Below, piece after piece: positions 30,554 to 39,912 of a DNA stretch of 64,000 bases. The DNA is from Sphingomonas aracearum. GTDB lineage: Bacteria > Pseudomonadota > Alphaproteobacteria > Sphingomonadales > Sphingomonadaceae. Every line of letters starts with the position of its first letter. The first letter of the stretch is position 1. The stretch covers positions 372,001 to 436,000 of the forward strand of contig NZ_QQNB01000001.1 in NCBI RefSeq assembly GCF_003345355.1, given 5' to 3'. Made by a program: the position numbers and the translations under genes. The notes under the pieces are model-generated. The model was not told where the DNA came from. It did not search any database and saw nothing but the letters and a program-made list of their open reading frames with translations.

Positions 30554-31506
30554 CCGAAAGCCAACCCGAGCAGCGCCGCCTGGGCGCCTCCGATCTGCAC
30601 ATCGCCCCGCTGGTGCTGGGCGGCAACGTGTTCGGCTGGACGGCGGACCGGGAAGCGAGCTTCGCCGTGCTCGACGCCTTTGCCGAGGGCGGCGGTACGC
30701 TGGTCGACACCGCCGATGTCTATTCCGCCTGGGTGGACGGGCACAAGGGCGGCGAGTCCGAGGCGATGCTCGGCGCATGGTTCGCCTCCCGCGGGCGCAA
30801 GCTGAAGGTCGCCACCAAGGTCGGCATGCTGCCCGGCGAGGGTGGCGAGAAGCTCGCCCCCGCGCGCATCGCCGCTGCCTGCGACGCCTCGCTGAAGCGG
30901 CTCGGCGTCGAGCAGATCGACCTGTACTACGCGCACCAGGATGACGAGAGCACCCCGCAGGAGGCCTATGTCGAGGCGTTCGCGCGCCTGGTGGAGGCGG
31001 GCAAGGTCGCCGTGCTCGGCGCTTCCAACCTCCACGCCGCACGGCTGAAATCCGCGGTCGAAACCGCCAGAACGGCTGGCCTGCCGCACTTTCAGGTGCT
31101 GCAGCCGGAATATAATCTCGTCAGCCGCCACCGGTTCGAAGGGCAGCTTCAGGACTATTGCGTGGAGAACAACATCGGCGTGCTGCCTTATTACGGGCTC
31201 GCCTCGGGGTTCCTGACGGGCAAGTACCGGTCCCGGGACGATCTGGCCAAGAGCGTTCGCGGCGGGCGCATGGGCGAGCTTCTCGAAGGCAAGGGGCGCG
31301 CAGTGCTGGAGGCGATGGACGGCGTGGCGGCCGAAACCGGCGCGAGCCTTGCACAGATCGCGCTTGCCTGGCTTCTCGCGCAGCCGGGCGTCACCGCACC
31401 GATCGCCTCGGCCACCAGCGTGGCGCAGCTCCAGGAACTGCTCGGCGCCATGCGGCTGACGCTTTCCGTCGAGCAACTGGCACGGCTCGACGACGCAGGC
31501 GCCTGA
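30550..31506 (+). CDS. Aldo/keto reductase
   Basis: A 318-residue NADPH-dependent oxidoreductase of the aldo-keto reductase barrel fold. The catalytic residues can be placed as Asp and Tyr in 'LVDTADVYSAW', Lys in 'KVATKVGML' and His in 'DLYYAHQDDE'. The cofactor loop is 'APIASATSVAQLQELL'. Substrate unknown; the family reduces small aldehydes and ketones. It is coupled to the small lipoprotein gene by an ATGA overlap. Confidence 0.92.
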   Translation: MTESQPEQRRLGASDLHIAPLVLGGNVFGWTADREASFAVLDAFAEGGGTLVDTADVYSAWVDGHKGGESEAMLGAWFASRGRKLKVATKVGMLPGEGGEKLAPARIAAACDASLKRLGVEQIDLYYAHQDDESTPQEAYVEAFARLVEAGKVAVLGASNLHAARLKSAVETARTAGLPHFQVLQPEYNLVSRHRFEGQLQDYCVENNIGVLPYYGLASGFLTGKYRSRDDLAKSVRGGRMGELLEGKGRAVLEAMDGVAAETGASLAQIALAWLLAQPGVTAPIASATSVAQLQELLGAMRLTLSVEQLARLDDAGA

Positions 31507-31556
31507 GGTTCAACTTTTGGTCACCTCTGCCTGCCAAAGTCGCAGCGGGAGGCACC

Positions 31557-31964
31557 ATGCTCGACAGCCTTGAGGATTACCGGGAGCGCATGGTCGCGAT
31601 CATCGATCGCGTCCGGCCGTATCTGACGGAATGCACACCCGCGGGGGTGGCGGAGATCGTCCGCTCGCGCGACGAGATGGCGCGCGTGCTCACCATCTTT
31701 CAGCTCTTCGTGCACCGCGAGATCTTCGAGCCCCTGACGGCCGGGATCGATCCCGCGCGACGGCGGCTCGGCACCGAGCTCAAGACGGAGTGCATCCTCC
31801 TGACCGAGGAGTTCCGCCATTCGAAGCGGCGCTGGAACGATGTGGACCTCGCGCTGCACTGGGCCGAGTACCAGCCGGCCGCGGTCGCCTTCCGCCGCCG
31901 TATCCTGGATCACCTTGATCGCGTGGCGGCGCTTGGCCGCCACGAGTTGCTGCACGCCGCCTGA
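31557..31964 (+). CDS. All-helical protein of unknown function
   Basis: A 135-residue protein (starts MLDSLEDYRERMVAIIDRV) predicted to be helical throughout, with many His and Glu (e.g. 'FQLFVHREIFEPL', 'ALHWAEYQP', 'RHELLHAA'). The layout recalls four-helix bundles, but I cannot match a metal-binding signature such as that of hemerythrin. GGGAGG precedes the ATG. It is convergent with the XRE regulator gene. Confidence 0.65.
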   Translation: MLDSLEDYRERMVAIIDRVRPYLTECTPAGVAEIVRSRDEMARVLTIFQLFVHREIFEPLTAGIDPARRRLGTELKTECILLTEEFRHSKRRWNDVDLALHWAEYQPAAVAFRRRILDHLDRVAALGRHELLHAA

Positions 31965-31972
31965 GCGCGGAA

Positions 31973-33358
31973 TCAATCACCGCCGAACGTCAGCGCCGTC
32001 ACCCCGCGCTCCCGTTCGTTCAGCAACAGCGCGCGACCGGCCGGCGGCGCGGAGCGCTGCGGACAATCGTGGCGGAAACACGCACGGCAGCCAAGGCCGA
32101 TCGGTGTCGCCTCTCCGGCAAGATCGATCCCCCGCGCCGCCGCCAAACTCCCCGCCTGCCCCGCCGCCAGGCCCAAGCCGACGGCGAACTCCGCGCGAAC
32201 CCCGCCAAAGCGGCGCCCTTGCGGCACAACCGTGCGCGACAGGGTGAGCCAGCGGGAATTGTCCTCCAACGCGACAAGCTGCACCGCCAGCTCGCCCGGA
32301 CGGTCGAACGCATGCAGCAGCCGCCATAGCGGGCACCGTCCTTCCGCCTCGGCGAGCGGCGACGCGCTCGCGCCGGAGAAGCGCTTGGAAGCCTGCCCGG
32401 CCCGGTCCACCCGCACCATGAAGAACGGCAACCCCCGCGCCCCCACGCGCTGCAGCGTCGTCAGCCGATGCGCCACCTGCTCGAACCCGGCACCGAACCG
32501 CCGCTGCAGCAGTTCGAGATCGTACCCGGTCGCCTCGCACGCCCGCAGGAAACGGGCATAGGGCATCATCACGGCAGCGGCGAAATAGCTGCTCAGATGC
32601 CGGCGGAAGAGGCGCTCGGCCGTGCGATCGGCAAGGCCCGCGCCCTTTGCCAGCGCGTCGATCTCCGCCCGTGCCTCGATCTGGCCGAGCTGCCAGGCGG
32701 CCGCAAAGGTGCGCGACGCCGAATCCAGCGTTTCGCTGAGCTGGAGCTGGCGGGCATGCAGGTCCAGCCGGCGGAGCAGGTCCGGCAGGACATCCACCGG
32801 CAGGATGCGGATCGTCAGCTGGTGTTTCACCCGCAACCGCTCGGCAATCGCGCCGTATACGTCGCCCGCCCCCATCCGCAGTTCGTCCGCCACCGCCTCC
32901 GCCAGGGCATCGAGATCGGCGAAATGTCCGCGCCAACGCTCGATCTCGCCGCGAACCTGGCTCACCGCATCCTGCGGGCCGCCGGTGTCGGTGCCGCCCT
33001 GCCCCATACGGTCATAGGCACGGGCGAACGCCTCGGCCCCGCCCGGGGCGCCCGCCAGCCACTCCTCGATCTCGTTGCGGTCGATCTCCAGATCGGCGAA
33101 CATCGGATCGGTCAGCCGCCGCCGCAGCGCCGCCTCGCCACCACCCGGCTCGCCGGCGGAAAGGGCACGCGGATCGAAGTCGAAGCTTTCCGCCAGCTTC
33201 ACCAGCAGCGCCGCGGACAGCGGGCGCTGGTTGCGTTCCACAAGGTTGAGGTAGCTGGGACTGATGGCCAGCACTTCGGCCATGGCGGCCTGGGTGAGGC
33301 CGTTCAGACGCCGGAGCCGGCGAACGGCATGTCCGGCGAAAAGCTTGCGATCGGCCAA
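31973..33358 (-). CDS. XRE-family regulator with short-chain fatty acyl (ScfR/RamB-type) domain
   Basis: A 461-residue regulator. The N-terminal Cro/C1 HTH is 'LRRLNGLTQAAMAEVLAISPSYLNLVERNQRPL'. An IrrE-like middle and a C-terminal cysteine-containing domain (GLGCRACFRHDCPQRSAPP) follow, the layout of regulators that sense propionyl- or acetyl-CoA status and control the glyoxylate or methylcitrate pathways. No such pathway gene is adjacent, so its targets are elsewhere. The start is TTG, backed by a near-perfect AGGAGGTGA three bases upstream. Confidence 0.88.
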   Translation of the reverse strand: MADRKLFAGHAVRRLRRLNGLTQAAMAEVLAISPSYLNLVERNQRPLSAALLVKLAESFDFDPRALSAGEPGGGEAALRRRLTDPMFADLEIDRNEIEEWLAGAPGGAEAFARAYDRMGQGGTDTGGPQDAVSQVRGEIERWRGHFADLDALAEAVADELRMGAGDVYGAIAERLRVKHQLTIRILPVDVLPDLLRRLDLHARQLQLSETLDSASRTFAAAWQLGQIEARAEIDALAKGAGLADRTAERLFRRHLSSYFAAAVMMPYARFLRACEATGYDLELLQRRFGAGFEQVAHRLTTLQRVGARGLPFFMVRVDRAGQASKRFSGASASPLAEAEGRCPLWRLLHAFDRPGELAVQLVALEDNSRWLTLSRTVVPQGRRFGGVRAEFAVGLGLAAGQAGSLAAARGIDLAGEATPIGLGCRACFRHDCPQRSAPPAGRALLLNERERGVTALTFGGD

Positions 33359-33548
33359 GTGTCACCTCCTGGCCACGCCTTATTGTCAATTGTTTACAGA
33401 AGAACAAGCGACTGAGCGGTTGATCCACACACCGCAACCCGTCGCCATCGCCAGCCGCCCTCCCGCGAAATGCCGGCACACGGCTAGAGCCCGCCTACCG
33501 GTTTCAAGCGGCCATCTTACCGCGAAAGAGTTCCTGGGGAGGAAAGGT

Positions 33549-33582
33549 GCCCGCCGCAGCCAAGGCTTGCGGCGGGCATTTT
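33549..33582 (+). terminator. Terminator-like hairpin in the CDF transporter leader
   Basis: GCCCGCCGC pairs with GCGGCGGGC (9 bp), with an inner AGCC/GGCT helix, followed by ATTTT. It lies 55 bases upstream of the transporter start and on its strand, with no other plus-strand gene before it. It could be an attenuator, or the terminator of an unannotated short transcript. Confidence 0.5.
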
Positions 33583-33636
33583 CGTGCGGCCAATGCCTGC
33601 TTCGTTCGTTGCGGAGCGACCGCGCGGGAGAAAATC

Positions 33637-34590
33637 GTGGCCGAAGCGAAGAAAGAGTCCAACCTCGTCCTCATCGCCGCCCTGCTGGCGAACCTCGGCA
33701 TCGCGGTGGCGAAGTTTGTCGCGGCCGCGCTCACCGGATCGTCCTCCATGCTTACGGAGGGCTTTCATTCGGTGGTGGACAGCGGCAACCAGATCCTCCT
33801 GCTGTACGGGCAGAAGCGCGGCCACCGCCCGCCCGACGAGGCGCATCCGTTCGGCTATGGCCGCGAACTGTATTTCTGGGCGTTCGTGGTGGCGATCCTG
33901 ATCTTCGCCGTCGGCGCGGGCGTGTCGATCTACGAAGGCTGGCTTCATTATGTCGAGCCGGAGCCGCTCCAGAGCCCCACCGTCAACTATGTCGTCCTCG
34001 GCATCGCCTTTCTGCTGGAGGGAACGTCCTGGGTGATCGCCATGCGCGAGTTCACCGCCGCGCATCGCGGCCAGAGCCTGTGGAGTGCCGTTCATCGATC
34101 CAAGGACCCCGCGACCTTCATCGTCCTGTTCGAGGACTCTGCCGCGCTGATCGGGCTCGTGATCGCCGCCATCGGCGTATGGGTCAGCCATGCCACCGGC
34201 GATCCGCGCCTGGATGGCCTTGCCTCCATTGCGATCGGGCTTGTTCTGGCGCTGGTGGCGGCGCTGCTGGCGCGCGAGGCGAAGGGCCTGCTGATCGGTG
34301 AAGGGGCCGACCCGCGGATCGTCGGCGATGTCCGCCGCATCCTCGACGGTTTTCCAGCCATCTCCCACGTCAATCACGTGCGCACCGTTCATACCGCGCC
34401 CGACAGCGTGTTCGTGGCGATCAGCGCCGATTTCGAGGACGCCGTTACCATGGGAGAGGCCGAAACGCTGATCGAGACGATGGAGACGCAGCTCAAACAG
34501 GAACTGCCAATCCTTTCCTCCATCTACATCCGGCCGGAAAAGCGCGAGAATGCCGCCGTGCTGAAGACGGGCGCGCCAGCGCCGGCTTGA
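33637..34590 (+). CDS. Cation diffusion facilitator (CDF) family transporter
   Basis: A 317-residue membrane protein with six predicted transmembrane segments. The metal site is seen as 'EGFHSVVDSGNQILLL' in TM2 and 'LFEDSAALIGLVI' in TM5, and a C-terminal cytosolic domain follows ('INHVRTVHTAP' region). It exports divalent metal by proton antiport. I start it at GTG 33637 with GGGAG upstream. Its unusually long leader (278 bases to the divergent gene) contains a terminator-like hairpin. Which metal is carried cannot be read. Confidence 0.9.
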   Translation: MAEAKKESNLVLIAALLANLGIAVAKFVAAALTGSSSMLTEGFHSVVDSGNQILLLYGQKRGHRPPDEAHPFGYGRELYFWAFVVAILIFAVGAGVSIYEGWLHYVEPEPLQSPTVNYVVLGIAFLLEGTSWVIAMREFTAAHRGQSLWSAVHRSKDPATFIVLFEDSAALIGLVIAAIGVWVSHATGDPRLDGLASIAIGLVLALVAALLAREAKGLLIGEGADPRIVGDVRRILDGFPAISHVNHVRTVHTAPDSVFVAISADFEDAVTMGEAETLIETMETQLKQELPILSSIYIRPEKRENAAVLKTGAPAPA

Positions 34591-34601
34591 GGAAACCGCT
34601 C

Positions 34602-35267
34602 CTAGGCCGCGGGCACCAGTTCCATCACGTCCAGGATCGACTCGTACCGCGGATACGGGAGGACCACGCGCCAGCGGCTGGGCCCTACCCGCTCGACGGC
34701 CCCGATCATGTCCCGCCCGGCATCGCGGCCGTAATCGATCGGCCGCGTTTCGTCCCCTAGCATCATGGTACCGAGGAAGATCGCGCGGTCAGGCGTGTCG
34801 CTGAACACCAGGCCCACCGGCCGCTGCGATCCGCCGATCTTGGTCAGGCTCTGCACCGCGCCTTCGCGCGCCACCTGGCACCGGAACCAGGGATACGCGG
34901 TGAACTCCCCGCTGGCCGTGCCGTTCGCCCCGACCTTGAACACGCGGCAGCGGTAATCCCCGGCCGGCGGCAGCGCGCCTTGCAGCCGCTGATCCGGGTC
35001 GAACAAGACGCCCTGCGCCGCGATCGCCTTTCCATTGCCGGCCTGCCGCGCCCGGCCGAACGCCGTGACCCAGGCGGTGCGCCACTCGCGCAACCGAAAG
35101 CGGTCCGCCGGCGTGGCGATGCGCCGCCAATCGGCGCTCGACGGCGCGCGCCGATGCGCGGCTTCGACGGGCGGAGCGGGCGGCTCTGCCGGGGAAGCGG
35201 GTCGCGACCGTGCGCAGCCGCCCAGCGCGACGCCGATCGCCAGCGCCGTTGCCGCGTGACGCCTCAT
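34602..35267 (-). CDS. DUF4893 domain lipoprotein
   Basis: A 221-residue protein with a lipobox (ALAIGVALGGCAR), a short Pro/Ala linker and a DUF4893 domain ('DWRRIATPADRFRLREWR', 'PPAGDYRCRVFKVG', 'ILDVMELVP'). The family is found mainly in sphingomonads and has no known function. Its start overlaps the stop of the hydroxybutyrate dehydrogenase gene (ATGA), so the two are coupled, though nothing else links them. Confidence 0.85.
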   Translation of the reverse strand: MRRHAATALAIGVALGGCARSRPASPAEPPAPPVEAAHRRAPSSADWRRIATPADRFRLREWRTAWVTAFGRARQAGNGKAIAAQGVLFDPDQRLQGALPPAGDYRCRVFKVGANGTASGEFTAYPWFRCQVAREGAVQSLTKIGGSQRPVGLVFSDTPDRAIFLGTMMLGDETRPIDYGRDAGRDMIGAVERVGPSRWRVVLPYPRYESILDVMELVPAA

Positions 35268-36049
35268 GCCGCCGTCCAGCCGCCGTCCATGGAGAGGTTG
35301 GCGCCGGTGATCGCCTTCGCTTCCTCGCGGCACAGGAACACGGCGAAGGCCGCGACCTGCTCGGGCGTGACGAACTCCTTGGTCGGTTGGGCGGCCAGCA
35401 GGACGTCGTTCATCACCTGCTCGCGCGTCAGCCCGCGCGCCTTCATGGTGTCCGGGATCTGGTTCTCGACGAGCGGCGTCCAGACATAGCCGGGCGAGAT
35501 GCAATTGGCGGTGATGCCGTCTCGCGCGACCTCCAGCGCGACTGTCTTGGTCAGTCCGGAAAGACCATGTTTCGCAGCGACATAGGCGGCCTTGTTGGGA
35601 CTGGCCACAAGGCTGTGCGCGGAGGCGGTGGAGATGATCCGTCCCCATTTCCGCTCGCGCATGAAGGGGATGGCCGCCTTCATCATGTGAAAGGGCGAGG
35701 ACAGGTTGATCGCGAGGATCGCGTCCCATTTCTCGTTCGGAAACTCCGCCACCTGCGACACGAACTGCACGCCGGCGTTGTTGACGATGATGTCCGGACC
35801 GCCCAGCTCGTCATGCGCGCGCTGCACCAGCCGGGCGATCTCCTCCGGCCGGGTCATGTCCGCGGGATCGTACAGCGCCGCGGCCCCGCTCAGCCCGGCC
35901 AGCTTCTCCCGCTCCGCGTCGATCGCCGCGGCCTCGCCGAAACCGTTGATGACCACCGCGGCGCCCTCGGCGGCCAGCGCCCTGGCACAGGCAAGCCCGA
36001 TGCCGGAGGTCGAGCCGGTGACGATCGCAGTCTTTCCCCGCAGGAACAT
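35264..36049 (-). CDS. bdhA: 3-hydroxybutyrate dehydrogenase (SDR family)
   Basis: A 261-residue short-chain dehydrogenase. The NAD site is 'AIVTGSTSGIGLACARAL', the structural motif is 'IIVNNAGVQFV', and the catalytic Ser-Tyr-Lys is in 'IISTASAHSLVASPNKAAYVAAKHG'. 'ISPGYVWTPLVENQIPD' is typical of D-3-hydroxybutyrate dehydrogenases, which turn the monomer of polyhydroxybutyrate into acetoacetate. The substrate is assigned from the family pattern. Confidence 0.9.
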   Translation of the reverse strand: MFLRGKTAIVTGSTSGIGLACARALAAEGAAVVINGFGEAAAIDAEREKLAGLSGAAALYDPADMTRPEEIARLVQRAHDELGGPDIIVNNAGVQFVSQVAEFPNEKWDAILAINLSSPFHMMKAAIPFMRERKWGRIISTASAHSLVASPNKAAYVAAKHGLSGLTKTVALEVARDGITANCISPGYVWTPLVENQIPDTMKARGLTREQVMNDVLLAAQPTKEFVTPEQVAAFAVFLCREEAKAITGANLSMDGGWTAA

Positions 36050-36330
36050 AGGCTTCCTTCCCTTTTCTCGCCCGGCACATCAACTCGGACAAAGCGCCGG
36101 TACTGGTTCGGTCATGCCACGCGGCGGTCGGAAGGGGTCTCCCGCCCTCGCTCGCAACCGTTGCGCCATCCGGAGCACGCATTGTCAAGCGCGCCCGGCA
36201 AACCCGTTGCGACCTGCGCTTTTCCCCGCATCCCTTCCGCTTCGAAGCGGCAACTTTCCCCGTCGCGGTGCAACTCCGGCTTCTCTCGCGCATTCATGCC
36301 GCATCAGTAACGATACCCGGATCGCCGCAG

Positions 36331-37236
36331 ATGCGCCTCGACGACTACGACAACGATATCGATGTCGGCGATGCGTCCAGCCGAGGCGGGTTCGGCGGCG
36401 GGGGCGGCGGCCTGCTGTTCGGGCTGCTGCCGCTGATCGGCAGCCGCTTCGGATGCGGCGGGATCGTCGTGGTGCTGATTCTGCTGGCCGTGTTCGGCGG
36501 CCTCGGCAATCTCGGCGGCATGTTCTCCGGCGGCGGCAATGCCCCCACCACGCAGGTCGGCCGGCCCGCCGGCGAGGGAGGCGGGGCACGGTCGATCTGC
36601 GAGGCCTCGCCGGAAAGGCGCACCACCTGCCAGGCCTTCAGCAATGCGGAAAACACCTGGGAGGCGATGTTCGCTCGCTCGGGTCAGCGCTTCCAGGCGC
36701 CGGGCTTGCGCTTCTTCAGCGGGCAGGGTCAATCCGGCTGCGGTGCCGCACAGGCGGCGATGGGACCGTTCTACTGCCCCACGGACCACGACATCTACCT
36801 GGACACGGGCTTCTTCGACGAGCTCTCCCAACGGTTCGGGGCGCCGGGCGACTTCGCGCAATACTATGTCGTGGCGCACGAATTCGGCCACCATATCCAG
36901 AACTTGCTGGGCACGTCTGACAAGGTGCAGCAGATCCAGCAGAGCGCCGGCCGGACCGAAGGCAACGCCGCATCCGTGCGCCTGGAATTGCAGGCGGACT
37001 GCTACGCCGGCGTCTGGGCCGCACAGAACCGCAACCGCCTCGAACCGGGTGACGTGGAAGAAGGCATGAAGGCCGCGCAGGCGATCGGTGACGACACGCT
37101 GCAGCGCGAGGCGCAGGGGCGTGTCGTGCCCGACAGCTTCACCCACGGCACGTCCGAACAGCGGATGCGCTGGCTGCGCCGTGGGCTGGAGAGCGGCGAT
37201 CCGGCGCAGTGCGATACCTTCTCCGGCGCGATCTGA
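36331..37236 (+). CDS. YpfJ-type neutral zinc metallopeptidase
   Basis: A 301-residue protein with one N-terminal transmembrane helix (about residues 30-65) after a Gly-rich stretch, and a periplasmic domain. The zinc site is 'YYVVAHEFGHHIQNLLG', with the third ligand in 'RLELQADCYAGVWA'. The family (zinc metallopeptidase, PF04228) has unclear targets. The ATG at 36331 has no strong ribosome site. The 281-base gap before it holds nothing I recognise. Confidence 0.9.
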   Translation: MRLDDYDNDIDVGDASSRGGFGGGGGGLLFGLLPLIGSRFGCGGIVVVLILLAVFGGLGNLGGMFSGGGNAPTTQVGRPAGEGGGARSICEASPERRTTCQAFSNAENTWEAMFARSGQRFQAPGLRFFSGQGQSGCGAAQAAMGPFYCPTDHDIYLDTGFFDELSQRFGAPGDFAQYYVVAHEFGHHIQNLLGTSDKVQQIQQSAGRTEGNAASVRLELQADCYAGVWAAQNRNRLEPGDVEEGMKAAQAIGDDTLQREAQGRVVPDSFTHGTSEQRMRWLRRGLESGDPAQCDTFSGAI

Positions 37237-37247
37237 AGGCCACCGGG

Positions 37248-38654
37248 ATGACACGTTCTGCCTTGCTGCTCGCAGCCACCGCTGCGCTCACGTGCGTTCC
37301 GACAGCGGCCATGGCGCAGCAGGTGGATGTGGGCGCGCCCGCACCGGACGCGCCTACGCCGGACACCTCCGCGGCCGATACCCGGCATCGCCCGCGCACG
37401 GACATCCACTCCAATCGCGATACCTCGCCCTCCGCGCTGATCGGCAACACGCAAAGCGCGCCCCCGCCCGGCCTCATCGGCGACTGGCAGAAGATCCGCA
37501 CGCGGCTGGGCGAACAGGGGATCGGCCTCACCGCCCGCTATGCCTCGGAAAGCGGCTATAATTTCGCGGGCGGCGAGCGAAAGCTGTTCCGCGAAACCGG
37601 GCAGTTCGACGTCGGCGCGCTGCTCGATCTCGACAAGCTGGTCGGGCTGCAGGGCGGCGCCTTTCAGGCCACGATCACGTGGCGGCGCGGGTACGACCTG
37701 ACCACCGATGCCGGCCTCAACACCTTGCAACAGGTGCAGGAGGTGTATGGCCGCGGGCAGACCGTGCGCGTCACGCAATTGTGGTACGAGCAGAAGATCG
37801 GCGATCGGGTGGAGGTGAAGCTCGGCCGGACGAACCCGGGCGAGGACTTCGCCGTCTTCTCCTGCCACTTCCAGAACCTGAGCTTCTGCGGCGCCCCGCC
37901 GGGCAATCTCAACGGCGATTACTGGTACAATTGGCCGGTCGGCCAATGGGGCGCGCGGGTCCATGTCGACCTGCCCCGCGATTTCTACGTCCAGGGCGCC
38001 GTCTACGAGATCAATCCCCGGAACCTCGACAACGGCTTCTTCGTCGCGCATTTTGAGGGCGCCACGGGCGTGCTGATCCCGGTGGAAGCGGGCTGGAGCC
38101 GCGGCGGCAATGATGGCCATGTCGGGTCCTACAAGGTCGGCGGGTGGATCGGCACGGCGGACGGGGACGACATCCTCTTGGACGTGAACCGCCGGCCCGT
38201 GCCGATTACCGGCCTGTCGCCCCTGCGCCGGTCCAGTCGGTACGGCGTCTACGTGTCGGTGCAGCAGCAGCTGACGGGCACGTCAAAGGACGGCAAGGCG
38301 GCCACCGGGCTCAGCATGTTCGCGAACTACACCCAGTCGGATCGGGCGACCACGCTGACCGACAATCAGATCGCGCTCGGCCTGTTCTACAAGGGACTGG
38401 TGCCAGCGGTGCCCGGCGACGTGCTGGGTGTGGCGGTTGCGCGCACCAACGTGAACAGCCGGGCGGAGCAGACCGACCGGCTTACGGGCATTCCCGCACG
38501 GGACGCGGAATATGCCGCCGAGGTCTATTACAGCATCCATCCGGCCGACTGGCTCGAACTGCGGCCCAACGTGCAATGGGTTCACCAGCCCGGCGGCGTG
38601 CGCGCGGCCAAGGATGTCGGTGTGCTGGGCATGAAGGCCGCCATCACGCTCTGA
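37248..38654 (+). CDS. OprB-family carbohydrate-selective porin
   Basis: A 468-residue outer-membrane protein with a signal peptide (MTRSALLLAATAALTCVPTAAMA). The mature region has an OprB opening 'LIGDWQKIRTRLGEQGIGLTARYASESGYN', many alternating beta strands, and ends in a hydrophobic pattern 'GMKAAITL'. It forms a sugar-permeable channel. GAAGG precedes the ATG, 12 bases after the YpfJ stop, so both may share one transcript. Confidence 0.9.
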   Translation: MTRSALLLAATAALTCVPTAAMAQQVDVGAPAPDAPTPDTSAADTRHRPRTDIHSNRDTSPSALIGNTQSAPPPGLIGDWQKIRTRLGEQGIGLTARYASESGYNFAGGERKLFRETGQFDVGALLDLDKLVGLQGGAFQATITWRRGYDLTTDAGLNTLQQVQEVYGRGQTVRVTQLWYEQKIGDRVEVKLGRTNPGEDFAVFSCHFQNLSFCGAPPGNLNGDYWYNWPVGQWGARVHVDLPRDFYVQGAVYEINPRNLDNGFFVAHFEGATGVLIPVEAGWSRGGNDGHVGSYKVGGWIGTADGDDILLDVNRRPVPITGLSPLRRSSRYGVYVSVQQQLTGTSKDGKAATGLSMFANYTQSDRATTLTDNQIALGLFYKGLVPAVPGDVLGVAVARTNVNSRAEQTDRLTGIPARDAEYAAEVYYSIHPADWLELRPNVQWVHQPGGVRAAKDVGVLGMKAAITL

Positions 38655-38693
38655 TCCGCTCCCCTTCACCGCGACGGCGAAGCGGACGCAAGC

Positions 38694-38729
38694 AAAAGAA
38701 AGGGTGGCCGCGCTTCCCCGCGACCACCC
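38694..38729 (-). terminator. Rho-independent terminator of the DUF2171 gene
   Basis: On the minus strand an 11-bp stem GGGTGGTCGCG / CGCGGCCACCC with loop GGGAAG is followed by TTTCTTTT. It lies 41 bases after the stop at 38770. Confidence 0.85.
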
Positions 38730-38769
38730 CTTCGCGCCCGACCTCGGGGCAGCGGCTCCGTGCCGGGCG

Positions 38770-39912
38770 TCAGTAGGTACCCGGAAAGCTCTTGTTGAGG
38801 TTGCGTGCGCCCGTCTGGTCGTTCTCGTCGGCCTTGGCGGTGTTCAGCTTCGTCTCGCCGAACATGGCACTGTTGTTCTCTTCGTTCCGCCACTGGCGCT
38901 TGGCCTCGTCCGCGGTCTTGTTGATCGTCACCTTGTCATCGACGGAGACGATCCAGCTGGACGGGATCGAATGGTGCCGGCCGCCGGCATCGGCGTCGTT
39001 CTTGGTCAGCAGCAGGCGATCGCCGCGAATGTGATCGATCGTGCCAATATGCTCGCCGTCGGAGCCGACCACCTCCTGTTGCTCGCGCGCCCTGGTCAGC
39101 ATGTCGCGCTGGCCCTGGCGGTTGGTGCGCCACGTGCCGAACTCGCTGGCGAAGCGCGAACGGTTCTCCTGGCGATATTCGTGATAGTCGCGGTCCAGCG
39201 CGTCGATCTGGCCGCGCCGCCAGCTGTGGTAATCGTCGTCATGGCCGTGATCGCGCGGGTTGCCGCCGGCGTACCGCTCGTCATAGCGGCTATCCATCTC
39301 GCGGCGACGCTCCGCATCCTCGTCGCCGAACCACGAGCGGACCTCATCACCGGCGCGGTTGAAGAAGCCGCGTTCCTGATAGTCATAGCCCTGCGGCTGG
39401 CGCCCGTAATCGCGACCGCCGCGGTCGCGGTCCTGGCCCTGGCGGCCATAGCGCTCGCCGCGCGCGCTGCTGCTATAATCGCGCGGATAGTTGTCGTCGT
39501 CCCGGTGGCGGTTCGATCCGACATCCTCGAAGCGACGACCATCGGAGCCGTAGCTGCCGCCATACCAGTCGTTGCCGCCGCCCTGGTTATAGTCGCCGCG
39601 ATCGAAGCGCCGGCCGGCCCCGCTGCCCTGCTCGCGATAGCCGCCGCTGCCGTACTCGCGGGCGCCATAGCCCTGCTGGCCCCAATCGCGCGTGTAGGTG
39701 TCGCGCCCGCCGGCTTCGCGGCTGCCGCCAAAGGAACGCCCGCCGCCATAGCCGCCGCGGTCCCGCCGTCCTTCGTCTGCCGCTTCATAGTCGCGCGCGC
39801 TGGAATAGCCGCGGCCCGACCCGTAATCGCGCGCATAGTCGCGCTCGCCGGCGTCCCGATCATAGGCGTCGTTCTGCGAGCCGGTGCCGCGCAGATAGCG
39901 ATCGTTGCTCAT
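38770..39912 (-). CDS. Low-complexity RGYD-rich protein with C-terminal DUF2171-type domain
   Basis: A 380-residue protein in two halves. Residues 1-190 are a disordered run of Arg, Gly, Tyr, Asp and Ser (e.g. GGYGGGRSFGGSREAGGRD). A 'SWFGDEDAERRRE' motif follows at about 195. Residues about 275-335 are a DUF2171/PRC-like beta domain ('VVGSDGEHIGTIDHIRGDRLLLTKND', 'IPSSWIVSV'). The RG/Y-rich tail resembles nucleic-acid-binding or condensate-forming segments, but no function is known. A strong GGAGG and a clear terminator show an isolated, well-expressed gene. Confidence 0.8.
   Translation of the reverse strand: MSNDRYLRGTGSQNDAYDRDAGERDYARDYGSGRGYSSARDYEAADEGRRDRGGYGGGRSFGGSREAGGRDTYTRDWGQQGYGAREYGSGGYREQGSGAGRRFDRGDYNQGGGNDWYGGSYGSDGRRFEDVGSNRHRDDDNYPRDYSSSARGERYGRQGQDRDRGGRDYGRQPQGYDYQERGFFNRAGDEVRSWFGDEDAERRREMDSRYDERYAGGNPRDHGHDDDYHSWRRGQIDALDRDYHEYRQENRSRFASEFGTWRTNRQGQRDMLTRAREQQEVVGSDGEHIGTIDHIRGDRLLLTKNDADAGGRHHSIPSSWIVSVDDKVTINKTADEAKRQWRNEENNSAMFGETKLNTAKADENDQTGARNLNKSFPGTY

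Noticed and set aside
36050..36330. Regulatory RNA in the gap before the YpfJ-type gene
   Set aside because: No stable stem with a T-tract and no known motif; only a short CGCTTCGAAGCG palindrome.
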